Assembly: GCF_009496005.1 (NCBI RefSeq)
Contig: NZ_WIBF01000001.1
Location: 496,001 to 560,000, forward strand
Length of the DNA stretch: 64,000 nt
Reading direction: 5' to 3'
From: Tritonibacter litoralis
GTDB lineage: Bacteria > Pseudomonadota > Alphaproteobacteria > Rhodobacterales > Rhodobacteraceae
Both the position numbers and the translations under genes were made by a program. Below, in pieces: positions 24,422 to 33,489 of the stretch (its first letter is position 1; the number at the start of each line of letters is the position of its first letter). The notes under the pieces were generated by a model. The model worked only from the letters and a program-made list of their open reading frames with translations. It made no database searches and was not told the DNA's origin.

Positions 24422-26374
24422 ATGCTCAATTTCAAACCAGCGGTTCGCGCAGCTGCTTCCAAAGTGCTGCGTGTGACTTTGCCAATTGCCTCGGCCGTTT
24501 TGTGTCTATGGCTGCTCACCCGCAGCATCCAGCTCCCCAGTATTGGTGAACTGACCAGCTTGATGTCGCAAATCCCGATCCTCAACTGGTTGGGTGCTGC
24601 TTTTGCAACGCTTGTCAGTTTCTGGTCGCTGGGCCGATATGACAGCGTCGCTCATCGTCATTTGGACACAGGGCTCGACGGGCCGCGCGCGCGCCTTGCG
24701 GGCATGGCGGCAATTGGCTTCTCGCAAACCGCAGGATTTGGCATTTTCACCGGAACCTTTGCCCGCTGGCGTCTGCTACCGGGACTGTCCCCAGTCCAGG
24801 CCGCGCAGCTGACGGCGCTCACGGGGCTAACCTTTATGGCTGCGCTGGCCGTGATCTGTGCGGTGGCTTTGGTGGCCTGGTCACCGTTCCCCTATGCGAT
24901 CCCTGTTGGTCTTTTCCTGATGCTGGGCTGTGGCTTGGCCTGCGCGGCCACATTTGTGTTTCCCACCCTCAAAATTGGCCAGCATGTGTTTCGCTGGCCT
25001 TCTTTTACGGCGATGTCCGCACTGACCTTTTGGGCCATTGTGGACGTCACTGCCGCAGGCGCTGCGCTGTGGCTATTGTTGCCACCAGACAGCGGCATCG
25101 CGCTGACAACCTTGCTCCCCGCTTACTTTATGGCTTTGGGGCTGGCGATCATCTCCTCCTCACCCGGGGGAACCGGCCCGTTGGAGTTGACGCTTGTCTC
25201 GCTTCTGTCGGGATACGAAGCCGCCAGTGTTTTGGCTGGCCTCTTTGCCTTTCGCATTGTGTATTACCTGGTGCCCGTTGCCATATCCTCTATCTTTTTG
25301 ACCCGCCCCGCGCTCCTTGGGGGGACGTCACCGAAACCGGATATGTTGGACGAAATCGGCGCGCGCAAAGAGGCAGCCCACCGGATCCCATTTGGTCGCC
25401 CTCGGTCCGAAACCGCCGTAATCCGTCAGAACGGCGGTCATGTTCAAAGCTTTGGCCTGAACCAACTGGCACTTTTGGATACCCCCCAGATCTCGGTTGC
25501 CTTTTTTGACCCGATCTCAGGCTACGCCCAAGAGACATTTGCCCCGCTGCGCCACTATGCCCGATCCCGCAACGCCGCTGCGTGTTTTTACAAATGCTCT
25601 CCCCGCGTTGCCCTTGCCGCGCGCAAATCTGGCTGGCGGGTGTTGCGTATCGCTGCGGATGCGATCATTGATCCCATCTCCTTCTCCGAAAGCGGATCTG
25701 ACAAGCGCCAATTGCGGCGCAAACTCCGTCACGCAGAAAAGTCCGGCATCCAGGTACGCCCCGCCGCCGGAACGTTGCCGATTGCACAACTGGCGCAGGT
25801 TGACCGGAACTGGCACGCAGCCCATGGCATTGCTCATGGCACCACAATGGGACAGTTCGAAGCCGGATATATCCAAGGGCAACGGGTGTTTTTAGCCTGG
25901 AAAAACAACACAATTATCGGTTTTGCCAGCTTTCATGTGGCGGACCAAGAATGGTGTTTGGATCTGATCCGGATGGGCCCGGACGCCCCCGACGGCACCG
26001 GTCACGCCATGATCCGCGCCGCGATCGAGGCCGCGAAATCCGAAGATGTCCCGCGCCTATCCCTGGCGGCCGTGCCGGATCACCGTTTTGCCCATCGCGT
26101 CGAACGGGGTCTGCGGCGGTTCAAAGCGTGTTTTGCGCCCACCTGGCAGCCGCTTTACATTGCGGCGCCCAACTGGGGGCACCTTACGCTCAGCCTGGCT
26201 GAGCTGATCCGGCTGGTCCATCGCCCGCTTCCGGTTCAACCCGCCGCAGAATGGCAGCCCGCCGACCTGGCACCTGAACACGACAGCGACGCAGCCGCCA
26301 CCATTGGAAAAACTGGTGGGGACATTCATAATAAAGATGAAGAAAATGAAATTGTGTTTATGCGCCGCGCGTGA
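24422..26374 (+). CDS. MprF-like bifunctional aminoacyl-phosphatidylglycerol synthase/flippase
   Basis: A 650-residue membrane protein. The N-terminal half (about 1-310) has about eight hydrophobic helices of the flippase type, including LAIISSSPGGTGPLELTLVSLL. The C-terminal half is the soluble DUF2156/GNAT-like transferase domain (FDPISGYAQETFAPLRHYA, SGSDKRQLRRKLRHAEKSG, EWCLDLIRMGPDAPDGTGHA). Such proteins transfer lysine or another amino acid from tRNA to phosphatidylglycerol and lower the surface charge. It is shorter than full MprF (about 840 residues), mainly in the membrane half. An AGGGGG motif selects the ATG at 24422. The aminoacyl donor is not readable. Confidence 0.82.
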   Translation: MLNFKPAVRAAASKVLRVTLPIASAVLCLWLLTRSIQLPSIGELTSLMSQIPILNWLGAAFATLVSFWSLGRYDSVAHRHLDTGLDGPRARLAGMAAIGFSQTAGFGIFTGTFARWRLLPGLSPVQAAQLTALTGLTFMAALAVICAVALVAWSPFPYAIPVGLFLMLGCGLACAATFVFPTLKIGQHVFRWPSFTAMSALTFWAIVDVTAAGAALWLLLPPDSGIALTTLLPAYFMALGLAIISSSPGGTGPLELTLVSLLSGYEAASVLAGLFAFRIVYYLVPVAISSIFLTRPALLGGTSPKPDMLDEIGARKEAAHRIPFGRPRSETAVIRQNGGHVQSFGLNQLALLDTPQISVAFFDPISGYAQETFAPLRHYARSRNAAACFYKCSPRVALAARKSGWRVLRIAADAIIDPISFSESGSDKRQLRRKLRHAEKSGIQVRPAAGTLPIAQLAQVDRNWHAAHGIAHGTTMGQFEAGYIQGQRVFLAWKNNTIIGFASFHVADQEWCLDLIRMGPDAPDGTGHAMIRAAIEAAKSEDVPRLSLAAVPDHRFAHRVERGLRRFKACFAPTWQPLYIAAPNWGHLTLSLAELIRLVHRPLPVQPAAEWQPADLAPEHDSDAAATIGKTGGDIHNKDEENEIVFMRRA

Positions 26375-26464
26375 CACTCGAAACAATGCCCTGCGCACCG
26401 GTTCGAAAGAACTCTTGTACCGCATGCAATGGGACGTCACGACGCGCAGATGGGAATGAGTGCT

Positions 26465-27484
26465 ATGAGCGACAAATTCGCGAAGGCCCTGGAAACGAAA
26501 GACGTTTTGCTGGCCGACGGGGCCACAGGGACCAATCTTTTTAACATGGGCCTCGAATCCGGCGATGCGCCAGAACTGTGGAACACGGACGAGCCGAACA
26601 AGATCCGCGCGCTGTATCAGGGCTCTGTTGACGCGGGCAGCGATCTGTTTCTGACCAATACATTTGGCGGAACCGCATCTCGCCTAAAACTGCATGACGC
26701 ACAACACCGGGTTGGCGAACTGAACCGCGTGGGTGCTGAATTGGGCCGCGAAGTCGCAGACAAATCAGATCGTGAGATTTTGGTTGCGGGTTCTGTTGGC
26801 CCCACTGGCGAAATCCTGGAACCTGTGGGTGAACTGACCCATTCCCTGGCCGTGGAAATGTTCCACGAACAGGCGGATGCGCTCAAAGAAGGCGGCGTGG
26901 ACATGCTCTGGGTGGAAACCATTTCCGCTCCGGAAGAGTTCCGCGCAGCAGCCGAAGCCTTTGCCATGGTCGATATGCCCTGGTGCGGCACCATGAGCTT
27001 TGACACCGCAGGTCGGACAATGATGGGTGTGACCTCTTCGGATCTGGCCAAGCTGGTGGAAGAGTTTGATGTCCCGCCGATGGCCTTTGGCGCCAACTGC
27101 GGCACCGGCGCCTCTGACATCCTGCGCACGATTTTGGGGTTTGTCGCCCAAGGAACGGAACGCCCGATTATCTCCAAAGGCAACGCGGGTATCCCCAAAT
27201 ACGTGGATGGCAAAATCCACTATGACGGCACGCCGGAACTGATGGCGGATTACGCCGTGCTGGCGCGCAACGCTGGGGTCAAAATCATCGGCGGCTGCTG
27301 CGGTACAATGCCGATCCACCTGGAAAAAATGCGCGAAGCACTGGACACCCGCCCCAAGGGGGATCGCCCGACGCTGGAAGAGATTGTGGACATCATCGGC
27401 CCCTTCTCCTCAGCCAACGACGGCACCGAAGAAGGGGCCGGAGGGGCCGAACGCCGCACCCGCCGGGGACGCCGCCGCGCCTGA
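26465..27484 (+). CDS. bmt: Betaine-homocysteine S-methyltransferase-type protein, homocysteine module of split methionine synthase
   Basis: A 339-residue homocysteine methyltransferase of the S-methyl_trans fold. VLLADGATGTNLFNMGLESG opens the barrel. The zinc site uses the cysteine in FGANCGTGASD and the pair in IIGGCCGTMP. It has no B12 or pterin domain of its own. In Rhodobacterales such proteins work with separate corrinoid and pterin-binding proteins as a split methionine synthase. The corrinoid protein gene begins 1.75 kb downstream on the same strand, which fits. The start is ambiguous among ATGs at 26429, 26456 and 26465; the last has the best spacing to GGGA. The C-terminus is arginine-rich (RRTRRGRRRA). 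Confidence 0.87.
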   Translation: MSDKFAKALETKDVLLADGATGTNLFNMGLESGDAPELWNTDEPNKIRALYQGSVDAGSDLFLTNTFGGTASRLKLHDAQHRVGELNRVGAELGREVADKSDREILVAGSVGPTGEILEPVGELTHSLAVEMFHEQADALKEGGVDMLWVETISAPEEFRAAAEAFAMVDMPWCGTMSFDTAGRTMMGVTSSDLAKLVEEFDVPPMAFGANCGTGASDILRTILGFVAQGTERPIISKGNAGIPKYVDGKIHYDGTPELMADYAVLARNAGVKIIGGCCGTMPIHLEKMREALDTRPKGDRPTLEEIVDIIGPFSSANDGTEEGAGGAERRTRRGRRRA

Positions 27485-27509
27485 TCCCAAAAATCGCATC
27501 ATGACTTTC

Positions 27510-27535
27510 AAAGGGCCCCGCCGGGCCCTTTTTTG
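27510..27535 (+). terminator. Rho-independent terminator of bmt
   Basis: Stem AAGGGCCC (27511-27518) with GGGCCCTT (27523-27530), a four-base loop and a T run, 27 bases after the bmt stop. Confidence 0.9.
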
Positions 27536-27931
27536 CACGCCATTTTGGCTCTCTCACATCTGTTAATCGAAGAGCCCAACCAAAGCTTAGGCGAGCCTAA
27601 AACTTGGGGGAACAGTGCCAGAGAGAACGGCAGCGCTTTGGGATAGCTCACCGCAAGGAGGAAGGCATTTTCAAATGGGGTCCCAGCTTTCAAATCAATT
27701 GAGTTCAATTTGTTTAAGGACAAACCATCCAGCCCGGAGCATATGGAAAGGCCTCAGCAAAAATCCCATTGATAAAAAATCTTCCGAAGGGGACCCATTT
27801 TAGCCGCTGTGCGACGACAAACACATCCATTGTCAACAAGTCGAGCCCAATACCTCTGCACCCGCCTCCGTAGTAAATTTCGGGCCTTTGACTCATCCCA
27901 CAGGCATCGCACTGGCCGGTCCTCAGCCCAG
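27536..27931. other. 396-base intergenic region without a recognised gene
   Basis: Less GC-rich than its neighbours. I see no family motif, tRNA or riboswitch core. Short frames exist on both strands, for example a minus-strand frame ending at 27714 whose product contains EIYYGGGCRGIGLDLL, but nothing supports translation. Possibly a decayed remnant separating bmt from the rest of the methionine module. Confidence 0.4.
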
Positions 27932-29011
27932 TCAAAACAACGCCAGCTGATCCCCTGCTTGCGGTGGGCGGGCAAACAGGTCGGTCCGCAAGGGGGGCGT
28001 TTTTTCTGCCAGGCGCAACCGTTTGCACGCTGCTTTGAAGCGCATCGCCATCATCTCAGCAAAATGGCCCTCGCCGCGCATACGGTGTCCCCAGCGCGGA
28101 TCATAGTCGCGACCACCGTGCATTTCGCGTAGACGCGCCATCACTTTGGCGGCGCGGTGCGGGTAATGTTCTTGCAACCATTCCTGCCACAATGGCGAGA
28201 CTTCGCGCGGCAAGCGCAACATGATCCAGGTGGCTGCATCCGCGCCGGCCGCCTGCCCGGCCGCCAGCAGCGCCTCGACCTCATGATCGCTGAGCCCCGG
28301 AACAAGGGGTGCAGCCATCACCCGTACGGGAATGCCTGCATCGCTCAACCGTTTGATCGTCGCCAGCCGCCGCGCGGGCGTTGGAACCCGCGGCTCCATC
28401 CGCCGCGCCAAATCCGGATCCAACGTCGTGAGTGAAATCCCAACCCGCACCAACCCTTTGGCAGCCATAGGGGACAGGATATCCAGATCACGTTCGATCA
28501 GCGTTCCTTTGGTGACAATCGCCACCGGGTGATTGAACGCCCGCAAGACCTCCAAACAGCGCCGCATGATCTGCCACTCCCCCTCGATCGGCTGATATGG
28601 GTCTGTGTTGGTGCCGATGGCCAGAGTGGCAACTTTATATCGGGGGCGGCTCAGCTCATCCCGTAATACTGCATCGGCGTTTGGTCGGGCAATCAGCTGG
28701 GTTTCGAAATCAAGACCGGGAGAAAACCCCAAATACGCATGGCTGGGCCGGGCAAAACAATAGATACAACCATGTTCACAGCCCCGATACGGGTTCAACG
28801 ACCGGTCAAACGGAAGATCGGGTGACTTGTTATAGGTGATCGCCGTGCGCGCCAGCTCTTGGCGAACCTGCGTCACCACAGCATCCGCGCGTGCCTCAAC
28901 CTGCCTCCCGTCATCCACCGCAAAACGGTCTAGATCAAAACGACCCGCCGTATTGCTCAGCGCGCCGCGCGCCCGCAATCGGCGCTGTTGCAAATCATTC
29001 AAAGTCTCCAT
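27932..29011 (-). CDS. PA0069-family radical SAM protein
   Basis: A 359-residue radical SAM enzyme of the Rv2578c/PA0069 (spore photoproduct lyase-like) family. The iron-sulfur cluster motif is NPYRGCEHGCIYCFARPSH (CxxxCxxC, near residues 80-90). Downstream SAM-contact segments include GTNTDPYQPIEGEW and TKGTLIERDLDIL. The natural reaction of this family is unknown to me. The ATG at 29011 gives the family-typical METLNDLQQRRLRARGALSN; the frame is open for 26 more codons upstream. It lies opposite to, and inside, the methionine-synthase gene group. Confidence 0.85.
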   Translation of the reverse strand: METLNDLQQRRLRARGALSNTAGRFDLDRFAVDDGRQVEARADAVVTQVRQELARTAITYNKSPDLPFDRSLNPYRGCEHGCIYCFARPSHAYLGFSPGLDFETQLIARPNADAVLRDELSRPRYKVATLAIGTNTDPYQPIEGEWQIMRRCLEVLRAFNHPVAIVTKGTLIERDLDILSPMAAKGLVRVGISLTTLDPDLARRMEPRVPTPARRLATIKRLSDAGIPVRVMAAPLVPGLSDHEVEALLAAGQAAGADAATWIMLRLPREVSPLWQEWLQEHYPHRAAKVMARLREMHGGRDYDPRWGHRMRGEGHFAEMMAMRFKAACKRLRLAEKTPPLRTDLFARPPQAGDQLALF

Positions 29012-29233
29012 TACTGAAGACTGCCACGCCCAAAAGAACAAATAAAGAACAAACGCGAGAAACTGAAGATTTCCATGCAGATTTCTCATTTTCCATTTCT
29101 TATTTTTCCTCGTATAGGTCGGTTCGGATCACGTCGATGTCGGAATCCAGACAGCTTAGCTGCGACATAATGACGAAGACTGAATTATTGCATGTGCCAC
29201 CGCGGCTCGCTCCGCCCAGCAAGGAATACGCCT

Positions 29234-29935
29234 ATGTCGGAAGAAGAAGACGACATCATCCTCTCGGAACTTGACGATGAGGAACTGGTCCAACAGATGT
29301 TTGATGACCTTTATGACGGTCTCAAGGAAGAGATCGAAGAAAGTGTCAATATTCTTCTGGAACGCAACTGGCAGCCCTATGACATCCTGACCAAAGCACT
29401 GGTGGGTGGGATGACCATCGTGGGCGCAGATTTCCGGGACGGGATTCTGTTTGTGCCAGAGGTTCTGTTGGCCGCCAACGCGATGAAAGGTGGCATGGCC
29501 ATTCTGAAGCCGCTGCTGGCCGAAACCGGCGCGCCGCGTATGGGGTCGATGGTAATCGGCACCGTCAAAGGCGACATCCATGATATCGGCAAGAACCTTG
29601 TGTCTATGATGATGGAAGGCGCAGGCTTTGAAGTGGTTGATCTGGGCATCAACAACGCGGTCGAAAGCTATCTGGAAGCGTTGGAAGAGCACAAGCCTGA
29701 CATCCTGGGCATGTCCGCGCTTTTGACCACGACTATGCCGTATATGAAAGTTGTCATCGACACGATGGTCGAACAAGGGACACGTGACGATTACATCGTC
29801 CTGGTGGGCGGCGCGCCGTTGAACGAAGAGTTCGGCAAAGCCATTGGCGCAGATGCCTATTGTCGCGACGCAGCCGTGGCGGTGGAAACCGCCAAGGAAT
29901 TTGTGGCGCGCAAGCACAACCAGATGAGCGCCTGA
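29234..29935 (+). CDS. Corrinoid (B12-binding) protein, cobalamin module of split methionine synthase
   Basis: A 233-residue protein with the MetH-like cap and B12 domains and nothing else. The N-terminal helical cap (about 15-100) is followed by VIGTVKGDIHDIGKNLVSMM, where His116 is the lower axial cobalt ligand, then MSALLTTTMPYM and LVGGAPLNEEFG. It presumably shuttles the methyl group between methyl-tetrahydrofolate and homocysteine, with bmt as the homocysteine module. Corrinoid proteins for methylamines look similar. No methylamine methyltransferase is near, while bmt is. The ATG at 29234 follows AAGGAA. Confidence 0.9.
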   Translation: MSEEEDDIILSELDDEELVQQMFDDLYDGLKEEIEESVNILLERNWQPYDILTKALVGGMTIVGADFRDGILFVPEVLLAANAMKGGMAILKPLLAETGAPRMGSMVIGTVKGDIHDIGKNLVSMMMEGAGFEVVDLGINNAVESYLEALEEHKPDILGMSALLTTTMPYMKVVIDTMVEQGTRDDYIVLVGGAPLNEEFGKAIGADAYCRDAAVAVETAKEFVARKHNQMSA

Positions 29936-29954
29936 TTTGGCCAGACGTGGCAGA

Positions 29955-29980
29955 GCCGCCCGCTTGACCGAGCGGGCGGC
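29955..29980 (+). other. Intercistronic GC hairpin between the corrinoid protein and DUF1638 genes
   Basis: A perfect nine-base-pair stem, GCCGCCCGC with GCGGGCGGC, around an eight-base loop, 20 bases after the corrinoid stop codon. No T run follows. It may stabilise the upstream message or act as a processing site; either way it makes a DUF1638 start upstream of it unlikely. Confidence 0.6.
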
Positions 29981-30005
29981 TTGGCGGCCGCCAACCGGGC
30001 GCTCT

Positions 30006-30650
30006 TTGGAAGAGAAATCCCTGTCAGAACATGGCCTTGCCGCGCCTGAGCGCAAAGTGGGTCGCGTGCTCCTGATTGCATGTGGTGCCCTGGCCCGCGA
30101 GATCCTTGCAATCAAAGAAGCCAACGGCATGGATCACCTGGATCTCACCTGCCTGCCAGCCAAACTGCACCTTTACCCCGATCAAATCACCAAAAGCGTC
30201 GAGGCCGCGGTTTTGAAACACCGTGCGGTTTATGACGAGATTTTCATTGGTTATGCAGATTGCGGCACTGGCGGCCAGCTTGAGCGTAAATGCGCAGAGC
30301 TTGGGGTTGAAATGGTCAAGGGACCGCATTGTTATTCGTTTTTCGAGGGCAATGATGCATTTGCCAATCGCAGCGATGCTGGAGAGATAACCGCGTTTTA
30401 TCTAACTGATTTTCTGGTGAAACAGTTCGACGCCTTTATCTGGCGGCCCATGGGTCTGGATAAAAACCCGGAATTGCGGGACATGATTTTTGGCAATTAC
30501 ACCACGTTGGTCTATCAGTCACAGGTGGAAGACCCTGGCCTGTTGGCCAAAGCCAAGGAATGCGCCAACCGGATGGGCCTGAGGTTTGAACACCGTCACA
30601 CAGGTTATGGCGACCTTGAAACCCAGTTGCGGGACTGGACCCAAGATTGA
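30006..30650 (+). CDS. DUF1638 protein, probable accessory factor of split methionine synthase
   Basis: A DUF1638 protein of about 210 residues. The core begins GRVLLIACGALAREILAIK, with YADCGTGGQLERKCAELG and KGPHCYSFFEGND further on. The cysteines in ACGA, ADCGTGG and GPHCY are conserved features as I recall the family and suggest metal or thiol chemistry. It directly follows the corrinoid gene. Genetic work in related Rhodobacterales has, to my memory, linked DUF1638 to methionine synthesis. The start is unclear: no ATG is available in frame. TTG at 30006 is given, but GGAAGAG (30008-30014) sits ideally for a CTG start at 30021. Confidence 0.8.
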   Translation: MEEKSLSEHGLAAPERKVGRVLLIACGALAREILAIKEANGMDHLDLTCLPAKLHLYPDQITKSVEAAVLKHRAVYDEIFIGYADCGTGGQLERKCAELGVEMVKGPHCYSFFEGNDAFANRSDAGEITAFYLTDFLVKQFDAFIWRPMGLDKNPELRDMIFGNYTTLVYQSQVEDPGLLAKAKECANRMGLRFEHRHTGYGDLETQLRDWTQD

Positions 30651-30666
30651 ACCGCGAAACGTCGGT

Positions 30667-31077
30667 CTAGGCCTGTGCCGCCGCGACCTCGCGCACGCGT
30701 TCGATCATGGCGCGCAGACCGTTGGAGCGTTGGGCCGACAGGTGGTCATTCAGCCCCAGACGGCCAAGCTCGGCGCGCGCATCCACGGCCAGAACATCCG
30801 CAAGTGCCAGACCATTGTAAAGCTTGCGCAGAACGGCAATCAGTCCGCGCACGATCATCGCATCGCTGTCGCCGTCGAAATTCAACACACCATTTTCAAT
30901 ATTTGGATGCAGCCAGACCTGGCTGGCGCAGCCGTCCACCTTGGTCGCTGGAACTTTGAGCGCATCATCCAATGGATCCATCGCTTTGCCCAGATCGATG
31001 ACATGGCGATACCGATCTTCCCAGTCTTCCAGGAATTCAAAATCTTCCACGATCTCTTCAAAGGCAGCGCTTGCCAT
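30667..31077 (-). CDS. SufE-family sulfur acceptor
   Basis: A 136-residue SufE-fold protein that accepts sulfur from a cysteine desulfurase and stimulates Fe-S assembly. The persulfide cysteine is in KVDGCASQVWLHPNIENG (near residue 50), followed by IVRGLIAVLRKLYNGL. GAGGGA precedes the ATG. It stands alone, convergent with the DUF1638 gene; no sufBCDS genes lie here. It could pair with a SufS elsewhere or with the desulfurase-like protein at 2.6-3.8 kb. Confidence 0.92.
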   Translation of the reverse strand: MASAAFEEIVEDFEFLEDWEDRYRHVIDLGKAMDPLDDALKVPATKVDGCASQVWLHPNIENGVLNFDGDSDAMIVRGLIAVLRKLYNGLALADVLAVDARAELGRLGLNDHLSAQRSNGLRAMIERVREVAAAQA

Positions 31078-31219
31078 GGATTTGTCCCTCGTTTTGGTCT
31101 CAAAGTGATGCGTCTTGGCCAGAACAGCACCTATGCCGACGGGCTGTGGTTTTCAACCGCTTTTCAACTGCGCCCCAATCGGGTAACCATTTGCCGAGAC
31201 TATCAAATGGGCAGGCATC

Positions 31220-31732
31220 ATGCAGAAATCCATCGCTGTTCTCTTGACCGGGGCGCTAATCCTTTCCAGCTGCGGCAGCTTTCGCGACAGCCGGGTCAAC
31301 CCGCGCAATTGGTTCGGCCGCTCGGATGAGGTCCGGCGCGAAGTTGAGGCGGAAACAACAAACCCGCTGATCCCGATTGACGACAAAGTCAGCCTGACCC
31401 GCAAAGAAAAGGAAGACGACACACGCGTGCTGCTGGATTCAGTGACCGAACTGCGTGTGGATCCAACCCCAACCGGTGCAATTATCCATGCAACCGGGCT
31501 TCCGACCCGCCAGGGTGCGTTTGACGTTATCCTGCGCCCGAACGAGGATGCCGATGAGGGCGTGCTGGAGCTTGAGTTCCTGGTGAACTATCCTGAGTTT
31601 GCAACGGTACAAGGCAGTGAATTCAGCCGATCCGTGCGCGCGGCTTATAGCGTGTCAAATTTTGACCTGCGCGACATTCGTCTGATCCGCGTGGTAAGCA
31701 CAAACAACGCACGCGAAACCCGCCGCCGGTAA
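31220..31732 (+). CDS. Predicted outer-membrane lipoprotein
   Basis: A 170-residue protein with a lipoprotein signal (MQKSIAVLLTGALILSSCGS), lipobox LSSC with lipidated Cys18. The mature part has RVNPRNWFGRS near its N-terminus and a charged beta-rich domain (LRVDPTPTGAIIHATGLPTR, VLELEFLVNYPEFATVQG). I recognise it only as a conserved alphaproteobacterial lipoprotein. It forms a probable two-gene unit with the DUF1992 gene 39 bases downstream. Confidence 0.82.
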   Translation: MQKSIAVLLTGALILSSCGSFRDSRVNPRNWFGRSDEVRREVEAETTNPLIPIDDKVSLTRKEKEDDTRVLLDSVTELRVDPTPTGAIIHATGLPTRQGAFDVILRPNEDADEGVLELEFLVNYPEFATVQGSEFSRSVRAAYSVSNFDLRDIRLIRVVSTNNARETRRR

Positions 31733-31771
31733 ACGGGCCAAATCGCGCGGCCCATTCGTTAGGACAGTCTT

Positions 31772-32092
31772 ATGAAGTGGCGTGACCTGGCAGAGCAACA
31801 AATCCAGAAGGCCAAAAGTCAGGGCCAGCTGGACAATCTTGCAGGCGAAGGCCAGCCGCTGGAGCCACGCGCAGCAGAAGATATTGTGTCAGCGGGCATG
31901 GGGCTGATGGCACAGGCCGGAGTTGTGCCGCGCGAGATTGAGCTGAAGAAAGCGGTTGACGCGCAGCGTCTTGCCCTGAAGTCGGCACAGACGCCCGAGG
32001 CGCAAAAAGCAGAGATGCGCAAACTGGCGGATCTGGAACTGCGTCTCAATATTGAACAGGAAGCGCGGCGCAAGTTCTACCGCACCTCCTGA
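31772..32092 (+). CDS. DUF1992 (DnaJC28-like) protein
   Basis: A 106-residue helical protein starting MKWRDLAEQQIQKAKSQGQL and containing NLAGEGQPLEPR, the signature of the DUF1992 domain found in the DnaJ homologue DNAJC28. It has no J domain itself. No signal peptide. Function unknown; it follows the lipoprotein gene on the same strand and converges on rnd with a 6-base gap. Confidence 0.85.
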   Translation: MKWRDLAEQQIQKAKSQGQLDNLAGEGQPLEPRAAEDIVSAGMGLMAQAGVVPREIELKKAVDAQRLALKSAQTPEAQKAEMRKLADLELRLNIEQEARRKFYRTS

Positions 32093-32098
32093 AACCAT

Positions 32099-33256
32099 TT
32101 ACAGTTCAACCACATCCACATTCTGGCCGCGCGCCACCAGCGCGATTTCACCGGCACACAGACGCAGCGCATCGGTGCCGAACACCTCATTGCGCCAGCC
32201 GCGCAGCGCAGGCACATCCCGTTGACCCGCGGCAATGGCATCCAGATCCGCGCTCGGCGCAATCAATTTGGCCGCGACACCTGCAGTTTCGGTCTTGGCC
32301 TTCAACAACACACGCAGCAGATCGGCCAAGGCCGGGTTGACCTGCAGCTTGTCCTTGCTGCGATCCGGCTGGGGCATCTTGTCAGATGGGCAATTCAACC
32401 CGCGCTGAATAGCCGCCAGGATCCCTTCAGCAATCGGACCTTTGCGGGCTTCGCGCAGCAAAAGGCGGGAGTTCCCAAGATCACCGGAGTTCTTGGGCTT
32501 GGTCGAGGCCAGCTCAACCAGCACGTCATCCTTGAAAACCCGGTTGCGCGGGACATTGTTGGTCTGCGCAAACTCTTCCCGGAATGCTGCCAGCTCTCGC
32601 ACGATGGCCAGGAAACGGGCGGAATTGGTGCGGGTTTTGACCCGGCGCCAAGCGTCTTCGGGGCGAATGTCATAGGTCGCCGGATCTGTCAGCACCCGCA
32701 GCTCTTCCTCCAACCAATGGGCGCGGCCGCTTTTGTCCAGTTCAGCACTGAGGAATTCATAAATCACCCGCAGGTGGGTGACATCAGCAATCGCATAATT
32801 CTTCTGCGCATCGCTCAAAGGACGGCGCGACCAATCCGTGAAGCGCGAGCTTTTGTCGAGGCCCTCTTTGGCGATCTTGCGCACCAAAGTCTCATATCCC
32901 ACTTGTTCGCCAAAACCGCAGACCATTGCGGCGACCTGCGTGTCAAACAAAGGCTGCGGGAAGACATTGGCGTCCACCCAAAAGATCTCCAGATCTTGCC
33001 GCGCGGCATGGAAGACTTTGACCACGGCTTCGTTGCGAAACAGATCATACAGCGGCTCCAGCGAAAGATTATCCGCCAGCGGGTCCACCAAAACCGCGTC
33101 GCTCTCACCATCGCCATCAAAGGCCAGCTGGATCAGGCACAGTTTTGAGTAATATGTCCGCTCTCGTAAAAACTCAGTATCCACGGTCACATAGGGATGG
33201 TTGGCGGCCTCTGTGCAGAACTGTTGAAGCTCTTCGGTCGTGGTGAGCGTTTTCAT
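32099..33256 (-). CDS. rnd: Ribonuclease D
   Basis: A 3'-5' exoribonuclease involved in tRNA 3' maturation, 385 residues. The DEDD exonuclease domain shows YVTVDTEFLRERTYY (Asp and Glu of Exo I), KVFHAARQDLEIFW (Exo II) and KNYAIADVTHLRVIYEFL (Exo III). The HRDC domain follows at about 205-290 (SARFLAIVRELAAFREEFAQ). An in-frame TTG precedes the ATG by one codon. It is monocistronic. The length matches alphaproteobacterial RNase D. Confidence 0.95.
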   Translation of the reverse strand: MKTLTTTEELQQFCTEAANHPYVTVDTEFLRERTYYSKLCLIQLAFDGDGESDAVLVDPLADNLSLEPLYDLFRNEAVVKVFHAARQDLEIFWVDANVFPQPLFDTQVAAMVCGFGEQVGYETLVRKIAKEGLDKSSRFTDWSRRPLSDAQKNYAIADVTHLRVIYEFLSAELDKSGRAHWLEEELRVLTDPATYDIRPEDAWRRVKTRTNSARFLAIVRELAAFREEFAQTNNVPRNRVFKDDVLVELASTKPKNSGDLGNSRLLLREARKGPIAEGILAAIQRGLNCPSDKMPQPDRSKDKLQVNPALADLLRVLLKAKTETAGVAAKLIAPSADLDAIAAGQRDVPALRGWRNEVFGTDALRLCAGEIALVARGQNVDVVEL

Positions 33257-33489
33257 CAATCGTGGCTTTTCTTGTTACTCTTTTGTGTATTTGTCCGTGA
33301 TACGCTCTTGGACAGCGCAATGCAAACAGGTGTGCCCCCTACTGTAATTTTCAATAAAAACTGAGGGGGTTAGGCGCGGAACATGGCACACGACATCAAA
33401 AATTTTGATGAATTCAAGTGCAAACATTCATTTTTAGAATGCCTCATAACTCCCTACCTTGGTTTCATCACCAAGTTGGAGAAACGATC

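Noticed and set aside
26375-26464. SAM-, SAH- or cobalamin-type riboswitch upstream of bmt
   Set aside because: Gene function makes it plausible, but I could not find a convincing core motif by eye. A covariance-model scan would decide.
27714-28028. Minus-strand frame of 104 codons between bmt and the radical SAM gene
   Set aside because: Overlaps the end of the radical SAM gene, has no ribosome site or motif, and the region looks non-coding.
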